NCBI GenBank assembly: GCA_959600835.1 | Contig: CAUGNQ010000005.1 | Span: forward strand, 1 to 62,875 | Direction of reading: 5' to 3' | Length of the DNA stretch: 62,875 nt | Source of the DNA: an uncultured Collinsella sp. | GTDB lineage: Bacteria; Actinomycetota; Coriobacteriia; Coriobacteriales; Coriobacteriaceae | Shown here: one piece after another, positions 47,450-55,840 of the stretch | Numbering within the stretch: position 1 is the stretch's first letter | Layout of the letters: each line of letters begins with the position of its first letter | Position numbers and translations under genes: made by a program | The notes under the pieces: model-generated | What the model was told of the DNA's origin: nothing | What the model saw: the letters and a program-made list of their open reading frames with translations, nothing else | Database searches by the model: none

Positions 47450-48913
47450 ATGAGCTCTGAAAAACGAGGAACGATTGGTTCGTTCGCTCTGCTGGGCATG
47501 ACGGTCGCCGCCGTGTTCGGTATCAAGAACATCATCAACAACAACGCGGCCATCGGCTTAGCAGCCGCGCCGTCGTTCTTCTTCGCCACGCTTTTGTACT
47601 TTGTCCCCTATACCCTGGTTACCGCCGAGTTCGTCGGCCTTAACAAGGACTCCGAGTCGGGCGTGTACGCATGGGTTAAGACCTCGATGGGTGGTCGCTG
47701 GGCGTTCCTGACGGCATTTAGCTACTGGTTCGTTAACCTGTTCTTCTTTGCGTCCGTCCTGCCCAACGTCATCATCTACGCGAGCTACGTGTTCTTTGGT
47801 GCCAACGCCGAGCTTTCGCAGCTGTGGATCACCATTATCGAGATCGTTGTCTTTGCTATCGCCACGTGGGTTTCGACCAAGGGCGCTAAGTGGATCGGCT
47901 CCATTTCCTCCTTCGGTTCGACCGCGGCTCTCGGCCTGACCGCCGTGTTCATCCTGCTGTCCCTGGCTGCTGCCTTTGGCGGCGTTGAGTTCGCTACGGC
48001 TCCTACTCCCGCTAACATGGCTCCCGACATGAGCAACTTCGCAACTGCGTGGGGCTTCTTCGGTACGCTTGCCTGGATCATCCAGGGCGTTGGCGGCGCT
48101 GAGTCTGTCGGCGTGTTCCTTAACGACCTTAAGGGTGGCGTCAAGGCCTTCGTGCGCACCGTCGTTATCGCCGGTCTGACCATCGGCCTTCTGTATGCAG
48201 GCGCTTCGCTGCTGGTTAACCTGTTCATCCCCGAGGGCGGCGTTGCCATCTCCACCGGTATCTTCGACGTATTCGGCGCTGTCTTTGCCCACTTTGGCAT
48301 TCCCATGGAAGTGTCTACGCGCGCCATCGGCTTGATCCTTCTCGCCGCCACGCTGGGCTCCCTCATGATGTGGACCTCTGCTCCCATCAAGGTTTTCTTC
48401 ACCGAGATCCCCAAGGGTGTCTTTGGTAGCAAGATCGTCGAGCTCAACGAGCACGGCATTCCCGCCCGCGCTGCCTGGCTGCAGTTCGCCATCGTCGTCC
48501 CCATCCTGATCATCCCGGCCCTGGGCTCCGGTAACCTCGACGACCTGCTCATGATCGTCACCAACATGACGGCTGCCACCGCTCTGCTCCCGCCGCTGCT
48601 GATCCTGCTTGCCTACTTTATGTTGCGCAAGAACTTCGACGCTGCTCCCCGTGGCTTCCGCATGGGTTCGCGCACCTTTGGCCTGGTCATTGCTGCATTC
48701 CTGCTTGTGGTCTTCTGCTTCGTGCTTATCTGCGGCACCATTCCGCTCGATCAGCCGCTGTGGCTGACGCTGGTCTACAACGTTGGCGGTGTGGTTGTCT
48801 TCCTGGGCCTTGCCGTGATGTGGTACAACCGCTATATCAACCGCCTGCGCGAGACCGATCCCGAGGCCGCCGAGAGCGAGCTGCGCCCCTCCGTCCTCGA
48901 CATGATGGAGTAG
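47450..48913 (+). CDS. APC-superfamily permease
   Basis: The protein has 487 residues with about twelve membrane helices. The N-terminal LLGMTVAAVFGIKNIINNN is the APC first-helix region that binds the substrate backbone, and the sequence resembles glutamate/GABA antiporter-like members. It follows ebgC by 154 bases on the same strand. The pairing with beta-galactosidase is unusual, because APC proteins carry amino acids or amines, so it may be an independent gene. The ATG at 47450 has GGGAGGG upstream. A terminator follows. Confidence 0.87.
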   Translation: MSSEKRGTIGSFALLGMTVAAVFGIKNIINNNAAIGLAAAPSFFFATLLYFVPYTLVTAEFVGLNKDSESGVYAWVKTSMGGRWAFLTAFSYWFVNLFFFASVLPNVIIYASYVFFGANAELSQLWITIIEIVVFAIATWVSTKGAKWIGSISSFGSTAALGLTAVFILLSLAAAFGGVEFATAPTPANMAPDMSNFATAWGFFGTLAWIIQGVGGAESVGVFLNDLKGGVKAFVRTVVIAGLTIGLLYAGASLLVNLFIPEGGVAISTGIFDVFGAVFAHFGIPMEVSTRAIGLILLAATLGSLMMWTSAPIKVFFTEIPKGVFGSKIVELNEHGIPARAAWLQFAIVVPILIIPALGSGNLDDLLMIVTNMTAATALLPPLLILLAYFMLRKNFDAAPRGFRMGSRTFGLVIAAFLLVVFCFVLICGTIPLDQPLWLTLVYNVGGVVVFLGLAVMWYNRYINRLRETDPEAAESELRPSVLDMME

Positions 48914-48959
48914 CGGCTAGGATTAATCTACAGCTGTGGAATAAATCGATTCCCTTTCC

Positions 48960-48993
48960 TAAGGAGGGGCCTTACGAGGCCCCTCCTTTTGTG
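48960..48993 (+). terminator. Terminator of the APC permease gene
   Basis: AGGAGGGGCC/GGCCCCTCCT with loop TTACGA is followed by TTTT. Confidence 0.9.
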
Positions 48994-49016
48994 TTTTGGG
49001 GCATGGTTTTGGACCC

Positions 49017-49238
49017 CGTGGTCAAAAAATGCCAAATATGAGTACTGTTGCAAAAGAGGTGACATATTTTTCGGCCTGTTCTGAGCAAAAACGGGCTCAA
49101 AATCAATTTATATAACCCCCTTTAAAGGGCGTTTGACGGCTTTCAACCTCTTCGAATCGCTCAAAGGAGGCAATTTGCTCTCGATTTTGCTGCTACTAAA
49201 TTGGTGACAGTACTCATATTTGCCACTTTTTGCCCACG
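49017..49238. mobile_element. MITE-like element with 32-bp terminal inverted repeats
   Basis: The terminal repeats 49017-49048 and 49207-49238 match at 29 of 32 positions in inverted orientation. The ends read CGTGGTCAAAAAATGCC and CGTGGGCAAAAAGTGGC, and the inner parts share CAAATATGAGTACTGT. The 158 bases between are AT-richer than the surroundings and hold no ORF. No clear target duplication is visible. It occupies the gap between the APC permease terminator and the HPr-like gene. Confidence 0.75.
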
Positions 49239-49334
49239 AGGTGTTCAGAGGAGCTCTCGACAAGCATCTAACGCTACAATAACTACCACGTGGCTGGGTT
49301 TGCCGGCCGAATGTGCGATGCCGTGGGAGGGGAC

Positions 49335-49583
49335 ATGGTCGAGTTTACAAAGACGATTAAAGATCCGTTGGGACTGCATGCCCGCCCGGTTGCGCTGCTC
49401 TATGACATAATTGCCAAGCATCGTAGCAACGTATCGGTCAGCATCGGCGATCGCCATACCGACGGCCGCGATGTAATGGGGCTCATGGCTCTCTACGGCG
49501 AGTGCGGCGAGGACATCATCTTCCGCATTTCGGGCGTAGACGAGGCCTCGTGTGTCACGTCGATCAGAAACCTCTCCCTCTAA
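49335..49583 (+). CDS. HPr-like phosphocarrier with Asp at position 46
   Basis: The protein has 82 residues. HPr passes phosphate from enzyme I to sugar-specific PTS components. His15 in PLGLHARPV is the phosphorylation site. The regulatory serine of Gram-positive HPr would be residue 46, but here the segment reads GRDVMGLMAL with Asp46, so an HPr kinase could not modify it. Its length is near the family norm. The ATG at 49335 has GGGAGGGG upstream. No other PTS gene is adjacent. Confidence 0.92.
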   Translation: MVEFTKTIKDPLGLHARPVALLYDIIAKHRSNVSVSIGDRHTDGRDVMGLMALYGECGEDIIFRISGVDEASCVTSIRNLSL

Positions 49584-49592
49584 ACGCAACAA

Positions 49593-49621
49593 TGTGACAA
49601 AGGGGCTGTCCCCTTGTCACA
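49593..49621 (+). repeat. GGGACAG-type hairpin
   Basis: TGTGACA-A-AGGGG pairs with CCCCTTGTCACA around CTGT. It follows the HPr gene closely and could stop its transcript, though without a T run. It resembles the dispersed hairpin at 60763. Confidence 0.55.
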
Positions 49622-49671
49622 CCTGTTTCATATGGGAAACTTTTTCGAAAACTGAATAGGGACCCTTTCCA

Positions 49672-49725
49672 AAAAGTTAACCACGTGCTAGTTTACTGTA
49701 GCGAACATAGACGTGGTTAACTTTT
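49672..49725. promoter_or_regulatory. Perfect 15-bp inverted repeat before feoA, candidate operator
   Basis: AAAAGTTAACCACGT (49672-49686) and ACGTGGTTAACTTTT (49711-49725) are exact inverted copies separated by 24 bases. They lie 44 bases before the first feoA. Paired sites of this kind usually bind a dimeric repressor on both flanks of a promoter. An iron-responsive regulator is the natural guess. Confidence 0.6.
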
Positions 49726-49768
49726 GCTGCGTCGATGTTGAGGACGAACTGACGTTAGGAGCACACTC

Positions 49769-50011
49769 ATGTCTTGCGGACCGCAGATGCCGGCCATGCC
49801 GCTTTCGATGGTGAAAGCGGGCGAAACCGTGCACGTGTCTCGTGTAAAGGGCAATGAGGACATGAAGCACCACCTCAAGGACCTCGGCTTTGTCGAGGGC
49901 AGTGAGGTTCACGTGGTGAGCTCGAGTGGTGCCAATATCATCGTCACCGTGCTGGGCGCACGCTTTGGTATCGATACCAAGGTCGCCATGCACATCATGA
50001 CCGTCGGTTAG
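49769..50011 (+). CDS. feoA: FeoA-family protein 1
   Basis: The protein has 80 residues with an SH3-like fold. It assists FeoB in ferrous iron uptake at the cytoplasmic face. The HHLKDLGFVEGSEVHVV segment is typical of FeoA. The first 18 residues, beginning MSCGPQMPAMPL, form an extension absent from the second copy. TTAGGAGC precedes the start. The second feoA follows after 39 bases. Confidence 0.9.
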   Translation: MSCGPQMPAMPLSMVKAGETVHVSRVKGNEDMKHHLKDLGFVEGSEVHVVSSSGANIIVTVLGARFGIDTKVAMHIMTVG

Positions 50012-50050
50012 TCCGCAGCATTTCATAAAAACCGAAAGGGGGACAAGAGG

Positions 50051-50272
50051 ATGAAGACGTTGGGTGACGTTAAGGTGGGCGAGAGCTCCACCATCGTCAA
50101 GCTTCACGGTGAGGGTGCGCTTCGCCGCCACCTTATGGACCTGGGGCTCATCAAGGGCACTTCGTTCAAGGTCGTGAAGGTTGCACCGCTCGGTGATCCG
50201 GTCGAGATCAACGTGCGCGGCTACGAGCTTTCCATCCGCAAGGAGGAGGCGGCCGTCGTCGAGGTCCAGTAA
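50051..50272 (+). CDS. feoA: FeoA-family protein 2
   Basis: The protein has 73 residues. The segment RRHLMDLGLIKGTSFKVVKVAPLGDPVEI and the ending GYELSIRKEEAAVVEV are the classical FeoA pattern, closer to consensus than copy 1. GGGGGACAAGAGG precedes the ATG. feoB follows after 123 bases, with a palindrome at 50301-50320 between them. Confidence 0.92.
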   Translation: MKTLGDVKVGESSTIVKLHGEGALRRHLMDLGLIKGTSFKVVKVAPLGDPVEINVRGYELSIRKEEAAVVEVQ

Positions 50273-50300
50273 GGGCTCGCGACGTATATTTCTGCAGATA

Positions 50301-50320
50301 AAGTTAGGTTTTTCTAACTT
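50301..50320. promoter_or_regulatory. Palindrome before feoB, candidate DtxR-type iron box
   Basis: AAGTTAGGTTTTTCTAACTT is a perfect inverted repeat (AAGTTAG/CTAACTT around six bases). It resembles iron boxes of the DtxR/IdeR family (TTAGG...CCTAA type) in composition and length. It lies 76 bases before feoB. Confidence 0.6.
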
Positions 50321-50395
50321 AATGCAGCATCTTTGAAGCACATTATCCAGCCTGCGCGGAGAAAGCAGCGCGGGCACACAAGGAAGAAGGATTGA

Positions 50396-52723
50396 ATGGC
50401 GGATTCTCAGATCCATGTCGCGCTGGCGGGTAACCCCAACTGCGGCAAGACCACGCTTTTCAACCTGATCACCGGCGCCAACGGCTACGTTGGCAACTGG
50501 CCCGGCGTCACGGTTGAGAAAAAGGAAGCCAAGCTCCTAAGCGACAAGAACGTCACGATTACGGACCTCCCCGGCATCTACTCGCTTTCCCCCTACAGCC
50601 CCGAGGAGCAGTGCTCGCGCGACTACCTCATGAGCGGCGAGCCCGATGTCGTCGTCCAGGTGGTCGATGCCACCAACCTCGAGCGCAACCTGTACCTGGC
50701 GCTTCAGGTTATCGAGACCGGCCTGCCCGTGGTCGTCGCCCTCAACATGGCCGACTTGGTCGAGAAGAACGGCGATAAGATCGACACGGACAAGCTCTCC
50801 AAGAAGCTCGGCTGCCCGGTCATGATGATCTCGGCTCTTAAGAACAAGGGCATCACGGAGCTGTTCGAGCAGGTCAAGAAGTCCGCTGCTTCCAAGGGCC
50901 AGGTGCCGGAGCACAAGTTCGATTCCTCCATCGAGGACGTTCTGGACCACATCGAGAACAATCTGCCGGCGAGCGTTCCCGCCAACAAGCGTCGCTACTA
51001 CGCCGTCAAGCTGTTCGAGCGCGACGCGGACGCCTGCAAGCTCATCAACCTCACTAAGGAGAAGGCCGCTCGCGTCGAGCAGCTGGTCGCCCAGTGCGAG
51101 CAGGATTGCGACGACGACGCCGAGTCCATCATCACCGGCGAGCGCTACGGCGTGATCGCCCACATCATCGACGAGTGCCTCACCAAGGCTCCGGCCAAGA
51201 TGAGCACCTCCGAGAAGATCGACCGTGTGGTTACCAACCGTATCTTGGGCCTGCCGATCTTCGTCGTGATCATGTTCTGCGTGTACTACATCGCCGTTTC
51301 TACCCTCGGCGGCACGGTGACTGACTTCACCAACGACCAACTCTTCGGCACCGACGGCTGGTACGTGCTCGGTCAGGGTCGTGACGCCTATGACGCAGCT
51401 GTTGAGGCTGCGGGCGAAAATGCCGACTCGGTCGACCCGGCACAGTACGGCCCCTATGTCCCGGGTATCACCACCATGGTGCACGACGCCCTTGTGGCGG
51501 GCGGCACCGAGGACGGCGGCCTGGTCGATTCGCTGGTCTGCGACGGCATCGTCGGCGGCCTGGGTGCAATCTTTGGCTTTGTGCCGCAGATGTTCCTGCT
51601 CTTTGTGATGCTGTCTTTCCTGGAGGACTGCGGCTACATGGCCCGCGTCGCCTTCATCATGGACCGCGTATTCCGCCGCTTTGGCCTGTCCGGTAAGTCG
51701 TTCATCCCCATGCTCGTGTCCTCGGGCTGCGGCGTCCCCGGCGTCATGGCCACCAAGACCATCGAGAACGAGAAGGACCGCCGCATGACGGTCATGACCA
51801 CCACGTTTATTCCCTGCGGTGCCAAGCTGCCGATCATTGCCCTGCTCATGGGTTCCATCATCGGCGATTCTTCCACCACCGCCGCGTGGATCAGCCCGCT
51901 CTTCTACTTCCTGGGCGTCTTTGCCGTCATCGCCTCGGGCCTCATGCTCAAGAAGACCAAGCTCTTCGCCGGTCGCCCGACGCCGTTCGTTATGGAGCTT
52001 CCCGCCTACCACTTCCCGGCGATCCGCTCTTGGGCGCTGCACGTGTGGGAGCGCTGCTGGGCCTTTATCAAGAAGGCCGGCACGGTCATCTTCGCGTCCA
52101 CCGTCGTTGTTTGGTTCCTCTCCAACTTTGGTAGCTATAACGGCTCCTTTGGCTTCCTGCCTGCGATGGACGGCATCCCCGAGGAGTTTATGGACTACTC
52201 CGTGCTCGCCATGCTGGGCAACCTGGTCGCCTGGATTTTCGCCCCGCTCGGCTTTAGCACCTGGCAGGCAACTGCGCTGACTGTCTCTGGCCTTGTCGCC
52301 AAGGAGAACGTCGTCGCCACCGCCGGCTCGCTGCTGTCCGTCGCCGACGCGGGCGAGACCGATCCGAGCCTGTGGACCGCGTTTGCCGGCATGTTCCCCA
52401 CCATGGGCGCTTGCGTTGCCTTTGGCGCCTTTAACCTGCTGTGCGCCCCGTGCTTTGCCGCCATGGGCACTATCCGCAACCAGATGGACTCCGGCAAGTG
52501 GACCGCGATTGCCATCGGCTACGAGTGCGCCTTTGCCTGGGTGATCGGCCTGTTCATCAACCAGTTCTACAACCTGCTTGTCCTTGGCCAGTTTGGTATT
52601 TGGACGGTTGTAGCCATCGTTCTGCTGGTTGCGATGCTCTTCCAGATCTTCCGTCCCATGCCCAAGCACGCTTGGACCGACGAGGACGAGACCAACACCG
52701 CTTCCGCTGCAGTTTCCGCTTAA
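50396..52723 (+). CDS. feoB: Ferrous iron transport protein FeoB
   Basis: The protein has 775 residues. The N-terminal G domain shows G1 GNPNCGKT (12-19), G3 DLPG (57-60) and G4 NMAD (117-120). A helical GDI-like region follows, and then the membrane channel begins near residue 285. Gate regions with Cys (SSGCGVPGVMATKTI and FIPCGAKLPII) are present in both halves. A loop near residues 310-365 is longer than in E. coli. AAGAAGGA precedes the ATG. It is the main Fe(II) importer of this operon. Confidence 0.97.
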   Translation: MADSQIHVALAGNPNCGKTTLFNLITGANGYVGNWPGVTVEKKEAKLLSDKNVTITDLPGIYSLSPYSPEEQCSRDYLMSGEPDVVVQVVDATNLERNLYLALQVIETGLPVVVALNMADLVEKNGDKIDTDKLSKKLGCPVMMISALKNKGITELFEQVKKSAASKGQVPEHKFDSSIEDVLDHIENNLPASVPANKRRYYAVKLFERDADACKLINLTKEKAARVEQLVAQCEQDCDDDAESIITGERYGVIAHIIDECLTKAPAKMSTSEKIDRVVTNRILGLPIFVVIMFCVYYIAVSTLGGTVTDFTNDQLFGTDGWYVLGQGRDAYDAAVEAAGENADSVDPAQYGPYVPGITTMVHDALVAGGTEDGGLVDSLVCDGIVGGLGAIFGFVPQMFLLFVMLSFLEDCGYMARVAFIMDRVFRRFGLSGKSFIPMLVSSGCGVPGVMATKTIENEKDRRMTVMTTTFIPCGAKLPIIALLMGSIIGDSSTTAAWISPLFYFLGVFAVIASGLMLKKTKLFAGRPTPFVMELPAYHFPAIRSWALHVWERCWAFIKKAGTVIFASTVVVWFLSNFGSYNGSFGFLPAMDGIPEEFMDYSVLAMLGNLVAWIFAPLGFSTWQATALTVSGLVAKENVVATAGSLLSVADAGETDPSLWTAFAGMFPTMGACVAFGAFNLLCAPCFAAMGTIRNQMDSGKWTAIAIGYECAFAWVIGLFINQFYNLLVLGQFGIWTVVAIVLLVAMLFQIFRPMPKHAWTDEDETNTASAAVSA

Positions 52724-52751
52724 GTCCGAATAAGGATCAGCCCCTTTCCAC

Positions 52752-52786
52752 GAGCCCGGGTGTCCCAGCGACACTCGGGCTTTTTG
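52752..52786 (+). terminator. Terminator of feoB
   Basis: AGCCCGGGTGTC pairs with GACACTCGGGCT and is followed by TTTTT. Confidence 0.88.
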
Positions 52787-52796
52787 GTGCAAAGGT

Positions 52797-52837
52797 GTCA
52801 GGTTTATCTGCACCAGGTTGGTGCAAAGTAACCTGAC
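52797..52837. repeat. Nested hairpin
   Basis: GTCAGGTT (52797-52804) pairs with AACCTGAC (52830-52837) and encloses TGCACCA/TGGTGCA (52809-52815 with 52819-52825). It lies between the feoB terminator and the repeat at 52873. No gene is inside. Confidence 0.55.
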
Positions 52838-52872
52838 CCCCTTGCACCAGAAGTTAAGATGTGGCGTTTCCG

Positions 52873-52915
52873 CAGATAAAAACGACCAAAATAAACCTGT
52901 CCCTTTTTGGCAGGT
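52873..52915 (+). repeat. Solo arm of the 2.6-kb palindromic element
   Basis: About 43 bases beginning CAGATAAAAACGACC and ending TTTTTGGCAGGT match 2682-2724 at nearly every position. The inverted partner and nested hairpin are absent here. Confidence 0.75.
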
Positions 52916-52961
52916 GGAGAATGGGGTAAAGTAAGTGGTGGTTAACTAGAGGAGGCTTGCT

Positions 52962-53162
52962 ATGGCACCTATCGATATTGTTGTGCTGGCCGTTATCGCC
53001 ATTGCGTTTGTCGCCGTGTGCGTGCGCATTTATCGCAAGGGCACCTGCGCCGACTGCGCTCAAGGTGGCGTTTGCACGGGACATTGTTCCAACAAAAAAA
53101 CCTGCGCCGCGCTTAAGGGTGTGGACAAAATTGCCGAAGACTTGGGCCGCGGTATCAAGTAA
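52962..53162 (+). CDS. FeoB-associated Cys-rich membrane protein
   Basis: The protein has 66 residues. One N-terminal membrane helix (residues about 5-23) is followed by a cytoplasmic Cys cluster C-A-D-C, C-T-G-H-C and C (CADCAQGGVCTGHCSNKKTC). Small proteins of this kind often close feo operons and may help deliver or bind iron. GAGGAGG precedes the ATG. The 238-base gap after feoB contains a terminator and repeats, so it may have its own promoter. Confidence 0.88.
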   Translation: MAPIDIVVLAVIAIAFVAVCVRIYRKGTCADCAQGGVCTGHCSNKKTCAALKGVDKIAEDLGRGIK

Positions 53163-53297
53163 GGCCCGTCATCCAGACGCCCTGCGAGCATCCGTTCGCG
53201 GGGCGCTTTGTGCATTTGGGGGCGAGCGCGGCGATTGGACTCGATGCCGCCGGCCGTCCGCATTTGAGTCGTTAGGGAGGGTGCCCCCTCTTGCGGC

Positions 53298-53489
53298 GTA
53301 CATTTTTGGGAATATTCAGCAAACGTATGTCCCGATAGAGGGGCAGAACGGCTGTTTTACGTGCCTCCGATGGCGTAATTCGCCATCGGAGGCACTTATT
53401 TATGCCAATCGGGCGCAAAATGCGCACCAAATGGGGCGTCGAGGACGCTGCGCGGCGCACTCCGATGCTGAATATTCCCAAAAATGTAC
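53298..53489. repeat. Inverted-repeat element with nested 15-bp hairpin
   Basis: The ends 53298-53321 and 53466-53489 are a perfect 24-bp inverted repeat (ending ATATTCAGCA on the left). Inside, 53361-53375 and 53381-53395 form a perfect 15-bp hairpin around TAATT, beginning GTGCC and ending GGCAC. The right end recurs at 34382. Apart from this, the 53163-53681 gap shows no gene that I can support. Confidence 0.7.
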
Positions 53490-53681
53490 GTCGGGACATG
53501 ACCCACCTGGGCAAAAGCACACAAGTTCGGTGTTCAGGGATGCCAGTATCGGCGGTATACTGGAGTTTTGTGAACCGAGCAGAAGCCGGGGGAACACGTG
53601 CGCTCGGGCGCCGCACGGTTGCTGCTACGATAGATAGGTCAGTAATTTGCCGCCGAGCGGCTCAAACGAAAGGAAGCCTGC

Positions 53682-55631
53682 ATGGAGTCATCCGCCTACC
53701 CGATGCTCTTTAGTCCGATCAAGGTCGGTACGACCGAGGTCAAGAACCGCGTCTTTATGCCGCCGGTGTCTACCAACCTGGCCGACCACGGCTATGTGAC
53801 CGACGACCTGGTCGACCACTACCGCGCCCGTGCCAAGGGCGGCGTGGGCCTGATCATCACCGAGGTCGTGACGGTCGAGCCCACCTATACCTATCTGCCG
53901 GGTGACATGTGCTGCTACGACGACACGTTTATCCCCGGCTGGGAAAAGCTCGCCGCGGCCGTCCACGAGTATGGCTGCAAGATCATGCCGCAGCTCTTCC
54001 ACCCCGCCTACATGGCCTTTAACATTCCGGGCACGCCGCGCCTGATCGCTCCGTCCTTTGTGGGCCCGTCCTATGCCCGCGAGGCGCCGCGCCCCATCAC
54101 GGTCGATGAGATTCACGAGCTCACGCATCAGTTCGGTGACGCTGCCGTGCGTATGCAGAAGGCCGGTGTCGATGGCGTCGAGGTCCATGCGGCGCACGCC
54201 CATGGCATGCTCGGCGGCTTCCTGTCGCCGCTCTATAACAAGCGTACCGACGAGTACGGTGGCTCGCTCGACGCCCGCATGCGCTTCCTGCTCGAGGTCA
54301 TCGCCGAGATCCGCGAGCGCTGCGGCAAGGACTTCATCATCGACGTCCGCATCTCGGGTGACGAGTACACCGATGGCGGCTTGACCCTCAACGACATGAT
54401 CTACGTCTCGCGCCGCCTGGAGAAGGCCGGCGTGGACATGATTCACGTGTCGGGCGGTACCACCATCAAGCGCGGCTCTGCAATTCCCGCTGCCGGCACG
54501 CAGCAGGCCTCGCACGCCGCCTGCTCGCGCGAGATCAAAAAGCATGTGAACATTCCCGTTGCCACGGTCGGCCGCATCAACGAGGCATGGATTGCCGAGG
54601 AGCTGATCGAGGACGGCGCCGCCGACATCTGCATGATGGGTCGCGCCAATCTGTGCGATGCCGAGTTCTGCAACAAGGCCGCTGCCGGCAACGCCGACGA
54701 CATCCGCCCTTGCATCGGCTGCCTGCGCTGCCTGAACGGCATTATGTTTGGCAAGCGCATCTCCTGCACCGTCAATCCGGACGTGGAGCGCGACGAGGCT
54801 GGCTACGAGCCTGCCGCTGAGGCCAAGAACGTGCTTGTTGTGGGCGCTGGTCCTGCGGGCATGGAGGCAGCCTACATTGCCGCCAAGCGCGGTCACAACG
54901 TGGTGCTCGTGGATAAGCAGGACGAGCCGGGCGGCGAGATGCGTATCGCGGCCGTTCCGCCGGCAAAACAGGAGCTCACCCGCGTGATCAAGTATCAGTA
55001 CCGTCGCCTAGCCGAGGCAGGCGTCACGTGCGTCTTTGGTACCGAGCTTTCGGCCGAGGACATTCAGCGCGACTACGCGGGCTACGAGGTTGTCCTGGCT
55101 TATGGTGCCGAGCCCATCGCTCCGGCCTTCATGCAGGGCTTTAAGCAGGTCATGACGGCTGATGACCTGCTGGGCGGCAAGGCTTTCCCGGGCAAGAAGA
55201 TTGTCATCGTGGGCGGCGGCACCGTCGGCTGCGAGACGGCCGATTACCTGGCCCCGTTGGTCAACGACCTGTCGCCGGCCAATCGCGACGTCACCGTCAT
55301 CGAGATGACCAAGACGCTTGCCGCTAACGAGGGCGGCGCCGGTCGCGCGGTGCTCATCACGCGCATGCTCTCCAAGGGCGTTCACGTGCTGACCGAGGCC
55401 AAGGTGACCGAGATCACCGAGGACACCATCTCGTACGAAAAGGATGGCCAGATCCACACCATCGCCGATGCCGATACGCTGGTGCTTGCCATGGGCTATC
55501 GTCCCAATACCAAGCTTGCCGACGACCTTGCCGCTGCCGGTGTCTCCACCCACGTGCTGGGCGATGCCCAGAAGTGCGGCAACATCCGCGACGCCATCGG
55601 CGACGGCTACAAGGTGGCCTGCGAACTCTAG
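53682..55631 (+). CDS. Old Yellow Enzyme-type NADH:flavin oxidoreductase (FadH/enoate reductase-like)
   Basis: The protein has 649 residues. The N-terminal TIM barrel (1-340) is OYE-like with the active-site stretch VEVHAAHAHGMLGGFLSPLYNKRTDEYGGS. The 4Fe-4S cysteines are C344, C347, C350 and C362, one residue tighter between the second and third than in E. coli FadH. The C-terminal FAD/NAD(P) domains show VVGAGPAGMEAAY and IVIVGGGTVGCETA. It reduces an activated double bond; the substrate (enoyl-CoA, enoate or a steroid-like compound) is not readable. AAAGGAAG precedes the ATG. Confidence 0.92.
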   Translation: MESSAYPMLFSPIKVGTTEVKNRVFMPPVSTNLADHGYVTDDLVDHYRARAKGGVGLIITEVVTVEPTYTYLPGDMCCYDDTFIPGWEKLAAAVHEYGCKIMPQLFHPAYMAFNIPGTPRLIAPSFVGPSYAREAPRPITVDEIHELTHQFGDAAVRMQKAGVDGVEVHAAHAHGMLGGFLSPLYNKRTDEYGGSLDARMRFLLEVIAEIRERCGKDFIIDVRISGDEYTDGGLTLNDMIYVSRRLEKAGVDMIHVSGGTTIKRGSAIPAAGTQQASHAACSREIKKHVNIPVATVGRINEAWIAEELIEDGAADICMMGRANLCDAEFCNKAAAGNADDIRPCIGCLRCLNGIMFGKRISCTVNPDVERDEAGYEPAAEAKNVLVVGAGPAGMEAAYIAAKRGHNVVLVDKQDEPGGEMRIAAVPPAKQELTRVIKYQYRRLAEAGVTCVFGTELSAEDIQRDYAGYEVVLAYGAEPIAPAFMQGFKQVMTADDLLGGKAFPGKKIVIVGGGTVGCETADYLAPLVNDLSPANRDVTVIEMTKTLAANEGGAGRAVLITRMLSKGVHVLTEAKVTEITEDTISYEKDGQIHTIADADTLVLAMGYRPNTKLADDLAAAGVSTHVLGDAQKCGNIRDAIGDGYKVACEL

Positions 55632-55684
55632 TCAGCCCCCTGGTGCACGAGGAGAGGCGTCTCTGCGCCATCCGATAGCAAAAC

Positions 55685-55719
55685 AGCGGTGGTGTCCCGG
55701 GTTTCGGGATGCCGCCGCT
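55685..55719 (+). terminator. Hairpin after the flavoprotein gene
   Basis: AGCGGTGGTGTCCCG pairs with CGGGATGCCGCCGCT around GGTTT. No T run follows, so terminator function is uncertain. Confidence 0.4.
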
Positions 55720-55840
55720 CGCTCTTGCGGTGCTGGCGACGCGAGCGCGTCCTATTTCACCTCAACTGAGGGAATGGGGGATGCGATAGTATTACGTGGT
55801 ATTCGACAAACCGTGAGCTTCATCCGAGGGCTTTAGCTTT

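Noticed and set aside
50537..52813. A 758-codon open frame on the minus strand opposite feoB
   Set aside because: It covers feoB exactly and is rich in His, Gln and Arg as expected for an antisense shadow.
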